64,000 bases of DNA from Paenibacillus massiliensis subsp. panacisoli DSM 21345 (lineage in GTDB: Bacteria > Bacillota > Bacilli > Paenibacillales > Paenibacillaceae). The stretch covers positions 124,001 through 188,000 of the forward strand of contig NZ_AUFO01000012.1 of the NCBI RefSeq assembly GCF_000426545.1, given 5' to 3'. Made by a program: the position numbers and the translations under genes. Below, piece after piece: positions 1 to 7,259 of this stretch. The first letter of the stretch is position 1. Every line of letters begins with the position of its first letter. Below the pieces are notes generated by a model. It had not been told where the DNA came from, did no database searches, and saw only the letters and a list, made by a program, of their open reading frames with translations.

Positions 1-530
1 AACTGCTCGATAGTACCGTAGCGTGCCTCCAGCCATTCATGCCATAGCCCCAGGCAGGTGCTACACATACATTCGGCTACATGGGCTTTGAATTCATTGT
101 CCAGCTGCCAGCCCACAAGGCCAGGCAATTGCCCGAGCTCCCGTGCGAGATGCTCTGCCAGAATGGCAGCCCGTTCCCGGAAATAAGGATGATTCGTGCA
201 AATGTGCTGACGAGCTCCGTGCCCCATGACCGTGCCTTGCTGATCTACGAAGCAGCGTTCAGGATGCTGATGGGTCATCCAGATCGGCGGAGTAGGCGTA
301 GGTGTGCACATGATCGTATCAATCCCGTGCCGATGCAGACGTTCAATGAAGTCGGCGAACGGCGTGATATTAATACGACCCTCCTCTGGCTCCAGCATAC
401 TCCATACGAATTCCCCCATACGGACCAGATTAATTCCGGTCTCCTTCATCAGCCGAATATCCTGCTCCAGCACATCCTCATTCCACAGCTCGGGATACCA
501 GGCGGCCCCGTGATACAGCTTAGCTGTCAT
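1..530 (-). CDS. GH42 beta-galactosidase, N-terminal part (runs off window)
   Basis: Minus-strand gene; only the first 176 residues are inside the window. It matches family GH42 beta-galactosidases, which remove terminal beta-galactose from oligosaccharides. The start reads MTAKLYHGAAWYPELWNEDV, with AAGGAGG 11 nt upstream of the ATG. The acid/base glutamate is E146 in WQLDNEF. Four cysteines (C111, C154, C156, C159) match the zinc-cluster cysteines of GH42 enzymes. No signal peptide is present, so it should act in the cytoplasm on imported sugars. It is divergent from the rhamnogalacturonan operon at 866, which suggests it removes galactan side-chain residues. The nucleophile domain lies beyond the edge and cannot be checked. 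Confidence 0.93.
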   Translation of the reverse strand, partial: MTAKLYHGAAWYPELWNEDVLEQDIRLMKETGINLVRMGEFVWSMLEPEEGRINITPFADFIERLHRHGIDTIMCTPTPTPPIWMTHQHPERCFVDQQGTVMGHGARQHICTNHPYFRERAAILAEHLARELGQLPGLVGWQLDNEFKAHVAECMCSTCLGLWHEWLEARYGTIEQ

Positions 531-865
531 ATTCGTACAGCCTCCTTGTCTCGTTGGTGAGTAGATATTGCATTGCATACACCGAAACCAATTCTGATTG
601 GCTCCTACCTGAATTTCTCCTATAGTAACTTAACAGGGGAAGCATAAGCGGCGGCGTCATTGCGCGCAATAGTAATGTTTTGCACCGTTTGCACTTTCTT
701 GAAGAGGCCTAGTATCCGATCAAATCTGGCCAATAACAGCCCCGTTGAAAAAGTCTAATTGCCGGAAAATGCTCCTCATTCCATAATGAACTCACGCAAA
801 GGATTGTGGCATTCCATGGCTGCTTCAATCGTAATTGTTGTGATGACAACCGGAGGTGATTCGTA
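531..865. promoter_or_regulatory. Divergent promoter region with palindromic operator candidates
   Basis: This 335-bp gap separates the GH42 gene from the transport operon and must carry both promoters. It holds a perfect 12-bp palindrome, ATTGCGCGCAAT, at 659-670 and a TGCA-N5-TGCA element at 681-693. These are candidate operators, possibly for a LacI/GalR or AraC type regulator. I could not fix a clear -35/-10 pair, and neither element fits the catabolite-repression cre consensus well. The assignment is inference from symmetry and position. Confidence 0.4.
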
Positions 866-1831
866 ATGGAGCGTGGAGCAGTTCAGGACCTGGCGGCATC
901 ACAGCCAAGACTGTATCCTAATAAATGGGCACTCCGCAAGAAGAGGCTGATCCGTGATCGTTGGCTGTATATTCTCTTGATCCCAGGTCTGCTGTATTTT
1001 CTGATATTCAAGTACATCCCGATGTGGGGAGTCATGTTAGCATTTAAGGACTATCAGCCGTTTTTGGGCTTTTGGAAGAGCGAATGGGTAGGGCTGGAGC
1101 ATTTCCGTGTGTTTTTTCAAAATCCCGATTTCTTCATGCTGCTGCGCAATACATTGATCCTGTCCTTCTATAATCTTATATTTTTCTTCCCGGCACCGAT
1201 CATACTGGCGCTGCTGCTGAATGAAATTCGGCTTTCCTTTTATAAGAAAACCATTCAAACTATGGTGTATGTACCACATTTCATCTCTATGGTTATTGTA
1301 GCAAGTATGTCTTATGTGCTCTTAACGACAGAAGGCGGTACAGTCAATGAAATTGTGTATGCGTTTACAGGGCAAAAAGTTGATTTCCTCGCCAATCCTG
1401 ACTGGTTCCGTCCGCTGATCATCCTCCAGACCATCTGGAAGGAGTGCGGCTGGGGGACAATCATTTTCCTGGCGGCGCTCTCTGGAGTAGATATGGAGCA
1501 GTACGAGGCGGCGACTGTGGACGGTGCGAACCGTTGGCGGCAGATCTGGCATATTACACTTCCAGCTATTCGTAGCACGATTGTTATTTTGTTGATTCTA
1601 CGTATGGGGACGATCCTCGACAACGGGTTTGAGCAAATCTATCTGATGATGAATGCACTCAACCGTGAAGTAGCGGAGGTATTCGATACGTACGTGTACA
1701 CACTGGGGATCACACAAGGTGCGTTCAGTTACAGTACCGCTGTGGGACTGTTCAAGTCCGTGATCGGCGTCATTATGGTACTGGGCACGAACTGGCTGGC
1801 CAAGAAGTTTGGCGAGTCCGGCATTTACTAA
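866..1831 (+). CDS. Sugar ABC transporter permease (LplB family)
   Basis: A 321-residue inner-membrane permease of the LplB/MalF type. About six hydrophobic segments begin after a basic N-terminus. The EAA loop that docks the ATPase is visible as EQYEAATVDGANRWRQIWH near residue 211. The ATG at 866 follows GGAGGTGATTCGTA, an excellent ribosome binding site. It pairs with the permease at 1868 and the lipoprotein at 2884 as a CUT1-like importer. No ATPase is encoded here, as is usual for these systems, which share an MsmX-type ATPase. Context suggests rhamnogalacturonan oligosaccharides as substrate; that is inference. Confidence 0.93.
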   Translation: MERGAVQDLAASQPRLYPNKWALRKKRLIRDRWLYILLIPGLLYFLIFKYIPMWGVMLAFKDYQPFLGFWKSEWVGLEHFRVFFQNPDFFMLLRNTLILSFYNLIFFFPAPIILALLLNEIRLSFYKKTIQTMVYVPHFISMVIVASMSYVLLTTEGGTVNEIVYAFTGQKVDFLANPDWFRPLIILQTIWKECGWGTIIFLAALSGVDMEQYEAATVDGANRWRQIWHITLPAIRSTIVILLILRMGTILDNGFEQIYLMMNALNREVAEVFDTYVYTLGITQGAFSYSTAVGLFKSVIGVIMVLGTNWLAKKFGESGIY

Positions 1832-1867
1832 GCTATGACTAAGATCTTCGGAAGGGAAGGATAGAGC

Positions 1868-2752
1868 GTGGCCAAACAATATAGAACTGCTGGAGGCGTG
1901 ACGTTTGACATCTTCAACTATGTCTTCCTCGGTCTAATCGGCATTGTAGCGATTATTCCGTTCATATTCGTCGTGTCCGGCTCCTTCGCGACGGAGGCAG
2001 AGATTACGCAGCGTGCTGTATTTCTGATTCCGACTACATTTTCGCTAGATGCGTACCGCTTCATTTTCTCCACGGATACGATTGTGAACAGTATTGGCGT
2101 CTCGATCTATGTAACAGTCGTCGGGACGATTGTGAATCTCTTTTGCACCGTCACTATGGCGTATCCATTGGCGAAGAAGCAACTGATGGGGCGCAATCTG
2201 ATTCTGAATCTGATCATCTTCACCATGCTGTTCAGCGGCGGGATGATCCCGACGTATCTCGTCATTCGTGAGCTGAATATGCTCGATTCCCTGAACGCGT
2301 TGATTTATCCTGCAGCAATCAGTGCCTTCAATCTGATCATTGTGAAGAATTTCTTTCAGGAGCTGCCACTTGAGATGGAGGAGGCTGCCAAGATTGATGG
2401 CTGTACCGAACTTGGGCTGCTATGGCGAATCGTACTCCCACTCTCCAAGCCGGTGCTGGCAACGTTCACCTTGTTCTACGCGGTGGGTCACTGGAACAAC
2501 TTCTTCTCGGCGCTCTTGTACATCAATGATCCGAGCAAATGGCCCCTGCAGGTCATTCTGCGTCAGATCGTCATGCTATCCCAGTCGGCTGCTGGTGATC
2601 TGAGTTCAATGGACCCGAATTTTGTGCAGCCACCGGACCAGGCAGTCAAGATGGCGGTCATCGTCGTTGGTACAGTGCCGATTATGCTGGTATATCCATT
2701 CCTGCAAAAGCATTTTGCCAAAGGGGTGATGCTGGGCTCTGTGAAGGGCTAA
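1868..2752 (+). CDS. Sugar ABC transporter permease (YtcP/LplC family)
   Basis: A 294-residue second permease with about six membrane segments, the MalG-type partner of the gene at 866. The EAA loop is seen as EMEEAAKIDGCTELGLLWRI around residue 168. The start is GTG at 1868, after GGAAGGGAAGGA; the gap to the previous gene is 36 bp, consistent with one transcript. Together with the 866 product it should form the channel for imported oligosaccharides. Confidence 0.93.
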   Translation: MAKQYRTAGGVTFDIFNYVFLGLIGIVAIIPFIFVVSGSFATEAEITQRAVFLIPTTFSLDAYRFIFSTDTIVNSIGVSIYVTVVGTIVNLFCTVTMAYPLAKKQLMGRNLILNLIIFTMLFSGGMIPTYLVIRELNMLDSLNALIYPAAISAFNLIIVKNFFQELPLEMEEAAKIDGCTELGLLWRIVLPLSKPVLATFTLFYAVGHWNNFFSALLYINDPSKWPLQVILRQIVMLSQSAAGDLSSMDPNFVQPPDQAVKMAVIVVGTVPIMLVYPFLQKHFAKGVMLGSVKG

Positions 2753-2788
2753 GTTATGGAGAGGGAAGCGGAGTTGAAGAGGGTCATT

Positions 2789-2845
2789 AGCAAGTTCTCA
2801 GACGAGTAGAGCAAGTTCTCAGACGAGTAGAGCAAGTTCTCAGAC
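2789..2845 (+). repeat. 21-bp tandem repeat, 2.7 copies
   Basis: Two identical copies of AGCAAGTTCTCAGACGAGTAG (21 bp, 2789-2809 and 2810-2830; quoted in pieces AGCAAGTTCTC and AGACGAGTAG) are followed by a 15-bp partial third copy ending at 2845. They lie between the permease and lipoprotein genes, just before the lipoprotein ribosome binding site. Each unit contains CTC-N4-GAG, so a small hairpin could form in each. Direct observation; any function is unknown. Confidence 0.95.
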
Positions 2846-2883
2846 TGGCAAGAAAATGAATAAGTATAATGGAGGGGACATGT

Positions 2884-4443
2884 ATGGCTAACACGAAACG
2901 CTGGTTGTCAATGCTGATTGCTGCTATGATGATAGTAACTTTGATCGCAGGTTGTGCCGGTGGCAACTCCGCCAATTCCGGTGACCAGGATCAAGGATCA
3001 GCAGGGGCTGATGATGGTGCTTTGAATCTGAATATCATGCTTCCAATCTTCAAAACGAATTATCCGAAGGATGGTAGTCCGACTGCAGCCGAGATTGAGA
3101 AGCGCACAGGAACGAAGATCCATTTTGAATGGGTACCTAATGCTTCCTATGCGGACAAATTCAATATTACACTGGCCTCAGGCAAGCTGCCGCATATTAT
3201 TTATGTGGGCGATGTCAAGGCATCCAGTTTTGTGAACGCTGCCAAATCAGGCGCCTTCTGGGAGGTTGGTCCTTATCTGAAGGATTACCCGAATCTCAGT
3301 CAGGCGAACCCGGTCATTATGAAGAACTCCTCAATTGAAGGCAAGAACTACGGGATCTATCGTGGACGCAACCTCGGTCGTAACGGTATGGCATTCCGGA
3401 AGGATTGGCTGGATAAGCTCGGTATGAAGGAGCCAGAGACGGTCGATGACTTCTATAATATGCTGAAGGCATTCAAGGAGCAGGACCCGGATGGCAATGG
3501 TCAGGCTGACACCTACGGTATGGTGCTGGTGAAATGGACCGGACAATGGGCAAGTGGCTTCGATACAATCAAGCTGTGGTTCAATTCGCCTAATAAATGG
3601 GGCGTGAAGGATGGCAAGCTTGTGCCGGAGCATGAGTATCCTGAATATTTGGAAGCGCTTAAATTCATGAAAAAGCTCTACGATGAGAAGCTGATTAACT
3701 CAGACTTCCCGGTCATGGACAGTGCCAAATGGACAGACCCGATCGTGAATAACAAGGCTGGCGTAATCGTAGACGTGGTAGATGGTGGAGCACGGATCGA
3801 CAATCGGATTCACGCTGCGCTGGAGAAATCAGGTCAGGATCAGCCGGACCAGCACTATATTGATGTTAATGGTGGAGTCAAGGGTCCAGATGGTCAACTG
3901 CGTACGCTGCCGACTTCAGGCTTCTCAGGAATCCTTGCCATTCCGAAATCCACGGTGAAGACGGAGGATGAGCTGAAAAAGGTACTGAAATTCCTCGATC
4001 AGCTGAACGATGCCGATAATCAGACACTGTTGAACTACGGCCTGGAAGGCAAGCACTACGCAATAGTGGACGGAGCTGTAGAGCGTTCCAAGGATACAGT
4101 CCTGCTGGAGAGTGAGGTTGAGGGACTGAACCAAATGCTGGCATTCATCCCTGAGGATCGCACGGCCAAGGTGAAGCAGACGCCTCTGTTGATCAAGCAA
4201 AATGCCGTACAGAAGGCTAATGAGGAGTTCATCGTTAATAATCCGGCGGAGGCCTTCATCTCCAAGGTGTATTCACAAAAGGGCTCGCAGCTGGACAATA
4301 TCATCAACGACGCACGTATCAAATTCATTGTAGGACAGCTTGACGAAGCAGGCCTGAAGGCTGCATTTGAGGTATGGCGCAACACAGGCGGAGATGAACT
4401 GGTAAATGAAATGAACGAGCTGTACGCGAATTCCGAGAAATAA
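2884..4443 (+). CDS. Extracellular sugar-binding lipoprotein (LplA-like)
   Basis: A 519-residue solute-binding protein for the ABC importer. The N-terminus is basic, then hydrophobic, and ends in the lipobox LIAGC with the lipidated cysteine at C24. A low-complexity Gly/Ser/Asp linker follows. The body resembles large LplA-type extracellular solute-binding proteins, with motifs such as TYGMV and the acidic, calcium-site-like DPDGNGQADTY. I chose ATG 2884 over the upstream ATG at 2869 because GGAGGG sits 7 nt before it. It should deliver oligosaccharides to the two permeases encoded upstream. Confidence 0.92.
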   Translation: MANTKRWLSMLIAAMMIVTLIAGCAGGNSANSGDQDQGSAGADDGALNLNIMLPIFKTNYPKDGSPTAAEIEKRTGTKIHFEWVPNASYADKFNITLASGKLPHIIYVGDVKASSFVNAAKSGAFWEVGPYLKDYPNLSQANPVIMKNSSIEGKNYGIYRGRNLGRNGMAFRKDWLDKLGMKEPETVDDFYNMLKAFKEQDPDGNGQADTYGMVLVKWTGQWASGFDTIKLWFNSPNKWGVKDGKLVPEHEYPEYLEALKFMKKLYDEKLINSDFPVMDSAKWTDPIVNNKAGVIVDVVDGGARIDNRIHAALEKSGQDQPDQHYIDVNGGVKGPDGQLRTLPTSGFSGILAIPKSTVKTEDELKKVLKFLDQLNDADNQTLLNYGLEGKHYAIVDGAVERSKDTVLLESEVEGLNQMLAFIPEDRTAKVKQTPLLIKQNAVQKANEEFIVNNPAEAFISKVYSQKGSQLDNIINDARIKFIVGQLDEAGLKAAFEVWRNTGGDELVNEMNELYANSEK

Positions 4444-4710
4444 GGACCACTTTCGATCGTTAGATCCTGCTATGGCTGACATAGGCTTCATTCATCGTGG
4501 AGTCTGTGCCAGCCATGAGGCAGTATATTACCTCGAAAGGTTGTCCAAGGCAGCATCCCAGTAGCGATAGCAACCATGGCGTATAGAGCAGCAAGATGTG
4601 CGTGCTCTCATGGATGCAGACCCAGCCGGATGGAGCCGAAGGAGAAGCGTACAGTTTGGCTTCACTTCAAATCTAATTCGGCTGGTGAGAGCACATTGAA
4701 AAGGATCGCG

Positions 4711-7071
4711 ATGCAATGGAGTCGGTACAGTCCGTTCCGGGCGGGACACCGGGGACGGTATTTTCGTAGTAACTTGACTATAGTCCTCGTCGTGTCCTCC
4801 ATTCCCGGATTCATTATTGGTGCAATGATCTATTGGATGGCTGGCGGCAGACTGGAGAGTGAGCTGCTGGCGAACCACAATCGTCAGATCGAGCAGCGGG
4901 CAGCTTACATGAATGATCAATTAACGAATCTGGAGCTCATGCTGGCGCATTGGGCCTTCGATCCGAAGTTCGATTACAGTCTCAAGGGAATGGATTTCAC
5001 GCTGAACCATGAACGGGCGTGGGATATTACCAAGACACTGGTGGTCATGCAGGGCTCTAGCTCCATGGCAAAACAGGTAGAGCTGTATTTGTCAGAGGAG
5101 CAGCCTGTTCTATTCAATCCCGAGTATGGTCTCGTGTCCTCTGCTGCGGTAGTCGAGCGCTATGAGAAGCTGATGGAGCAGGAACAGAGCACCTACTGGG
5201 CGCAGTGGGCGTTTGATCCCAATCGACCTTGGGAGAAGGACCTGACGCTGGTGCACCATATTCCTGGTGGCAGCCAGAGCCCGAACGGAGCTCTGCTGAT
5301 GCGCATGGATTCAGAGAAGGTAGCCGCCATGCTGAAGACGATGATGCCTTACAAAAACGGCGAGACCTTCCTGCTGAGGACAACAGGGGATCTGTTCGTC
5401 TCAGCCGGGGGGAGTACGGAGGACGCTCCTTTCGTGAGCGCCCTGCGCAGCGCCATTCAGGAGCAGCGTGCCTCCGGGAGCTCGTCCTCGTTCCTGTTCA
5501 AGTGGGAGGATGTGACCTACGCCGTTACTTATGGCAGCTTCTCTCGGATTGCTGCGGAATGGCTGTATGTCTCGGCTTCTCCAATCACGAATATTACGGC
5601 TCCTGTCATTTTTATTTCTCGTCTGATCTTTGCGGTAAGCTCTTGTGCGTTACTGCTGGCAGCTATCCTGTCTTGGTTCGCCTCGCGGAAGATTTATTCT
5701 CCTGTCAGAAGGCTCATGCAGACATTAATGCCAGAGGATGCGGCTGCTCATGCCCGAGTGGATGAGTTCTCCGTGATTGAGCAGCGCTGGCTACATCTAT
5801 ACGGGGAGAGTCACGCGCTACAGTACACGCTATCCGAGCAGCTTCCCCAGGTGAAGGAGAGCTTCCTGCATCAGCTTTTCCAAGGGAATATGTATGCTTA
5901 TTCCGAGCAGGAGCTTCGTAAGCGAATGGAACGCTATCAATGGAGTATGGACAACTGCCAATTGGTAGTGCTCTATATTCAATTAACAGGGATCTCCAGC
6001 CTGGAGGGGAAATTTAGGGATGGTGACGAGAGTCTGGTATCCTTCGCGGCTGTTAATATCATGGGTGAGATGGCTGCTGAACACTTTCACCAAGCGGAGA
6101 GTATCCATTTCCACGATCTGACAGCTGGCTTGCTTATTATGGGGACACCTGAAGAACAGCTGTTGAAGCAGGTACAGACCTTCGCAGAGGAATTGACAGG
6201 GGCGATCAATCGCATGCTCAAGATGAGAGTGACGATTGCTTTTGCCGCCCCGACGGACCGGGTATCAGCGGTTCCGCTGCTCTTCGAATCCGTGAAGCAG
6301 GCTGCCAGCTATCGTCAGTTCAGTGGAGAGAATCAGATCATCAATCTGGAGCAGATGGATCGTACTGGCGAAGCAGCGCCAGACTCGCAGTATTCCTTTA
6401 CATTGGAACGGGGGCTCATTCAGGCTCTTCGTATGGGAGAGGCGGATGAGGCCTATCGTCTGCTGGAGGAGTTCCTGGATGCGCTATGTGCAGATGGTGC
6501 GAAGGCGATAGATGTGCAGCAGGGCATGCTGCATCTGCTCGGGAGTATCCAGCATGCGATTATGATATCAGGCGTTCACCCTAACCAGCTGTTCAAGGGT
6601 GCGAATATGTATGCTGCGCTGTCGCAGATTCATGAGCCGCGTCTCATTCTCGACTGGTTCAGATCGAAGGTGGTCGCTCCGTTCCTGAAGGAGATGGCAG
6701 AACGCTCGGACGCCGGCCTCCGACGGACCGTGGAGCAGGTAATGTCTTATATGAATGAGAATTACATGCACAATATTTCGTTGGATAGCTGCGCTGATTA
6801 TACGGGCACAAGTCCGTTTGTGCTTAGCAAATGGTTCAAGAAGGTTACGGGTAAGAACTTCATCGATTATCTTACGGAGCTGCGGCTGGATAAGGCCAAG
6901 GAGCTGCTGCGGGATACCTCGCTGCTGATTAACGATGTAGCTGTACAGGTCGGATATCAGCATAGCTACTTCAATCGGATTTTCAAGAAGCAGGAGGGCA
7001 TGACCCCCACGCATTATCGCAAGCTGTACCAGCAGGACAGCTCCGAATTTGCCCGGCAGGACGGAAAATAG
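4711..7071 (+). CDS. Membrane-anchored AraC-family transcriptional regulator
   Basis: A 786-residue one-piece sensor-regulator. A membrane segment at about residues 21-43 precedes a large extracellular sensor region, followed by a second membrane segment at about 296-326 and a cytoplasmic region. An AraC-type double helix-turn-helix occupies about 670-770 (SLDSCADYTGTSPFVLSKWF, then DVAVQVGYQHSYFNRIFKK). Such proteins usually sit beside LplABC-type transporters and activate them. The start is uncertain: ATG 4711 has AAAAGGA 6 nt upstream, while the longer frame from 4576 lacks a ribosome binding site. The 267-bp gap before it suggests its own promoter. Confidence 0.88.
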   Translation: MQWSRYSPFRAGHRGRYFRSNLTIVLVVSSIPGFIIGAMIYWMAGGRLESELLANHNRQIEQRAAYMNDQLTNLELMLAHWAFDPKFDYSLKGMDFTLNHERAWDITKTLVVMQGSSSMAKQVELYLSEEQPVLFNPEYGLVSSAAVVERYEKLMEQEQSTYWAQWAFDPNRPWEKDLTLVHHIPGGSQSPNGALLMRMDSEKVAAMLKTMMPYKNGETFLLRTTGDLFVSAGGSTEDAPFVSALRSAIQEQRASGSSSSFLFKWEDVTYAVTYGSFSRIAAEWLYVSASPITNITAPVIFISRLIFAVSSCALLLAAILSWFASRKIYSPVRRLMQTLMPEDAAAHARVDEFSVIEQRWLHLYGESHALQYTLSEQLPQVKESFLHQLFQGNMYAYSEQELRKRMERYQWSMDNCQLVVLYIQLTGISSLEGKFRDGDESLVSFAAVNIMGEMAAEHFHQAESIHFHDLTAGLLIMGTPEEQLLKQVQTFAEELTGAINRMLKMRVTIAFAAPTDRVSAVPLLFESVKQAASYRQFSGENQIINLEQMDRTGEAAPDSQYSFTLERGLIQALRMGEADEAYRLLEEFLDALCADGAKAIDVQQGMLHLLGSIQHAIMISGVHPNQLFKGANMYAALSQIHEPRLILDWFRSKVVAPFLKEMAERSDAGLRRTVEQVMSYMNENYMHNISLDSCADYTGTSPFVLSKWFKKVTGKNFIDYLTELRLDKAKELLRDTSLLINDVAVQVGYQHSYFNRIFKKQEGMTPTHYRKLYQQDSSEFARQDGK

Positions 7072-7212
7072 TAGCGTATTGCTTATGTGCTTTTTTTCAT
7101 GATGATACTTTAATACCACTTGAATACTTCAATACTATTAGGATATTTCATTAATATGAGACTACTTTATTACTCTCGAATCACCGAATTACTGTGCTGT
7201 CCTGCTCAGGTT

Positions 7213-7239
7213 GCTGCTTCTTGGACCTCAAGAAGCAGC
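7213..7239 (+). promoter_or_regulatory. Perfect 11-bp stem-loop just before the lyase ribosome binding site
   Basis: GCTGCTTCTTG (7213-7223) and CAAGAAGCAGC (7229-7239) are exact complements around a 5-nt loop. The AAGGAG site of the next gene starts 8 nt later at 7248. No T-run follows, so it is unlikely to be a terminator. It may stabilise or mark a processed 5' end of the downstream message; that role is inference. Confidence 0.6.
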
Positions 7240-7259
7240 TTCACTATAAGGAGATGATT

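Noticed and set aside
2789..2845. CRISPR-like array
   Set aside because: The units are directly adjacent without unique spacers and there are no cas genes.
4576..4710. N-terminal extension of the AraC regulator from ATG 4576
   Set aside because: There is no ribosome binding site, and the extra 45 residues are unlike the family; ATG 4711 has AAAAGGA upstream.
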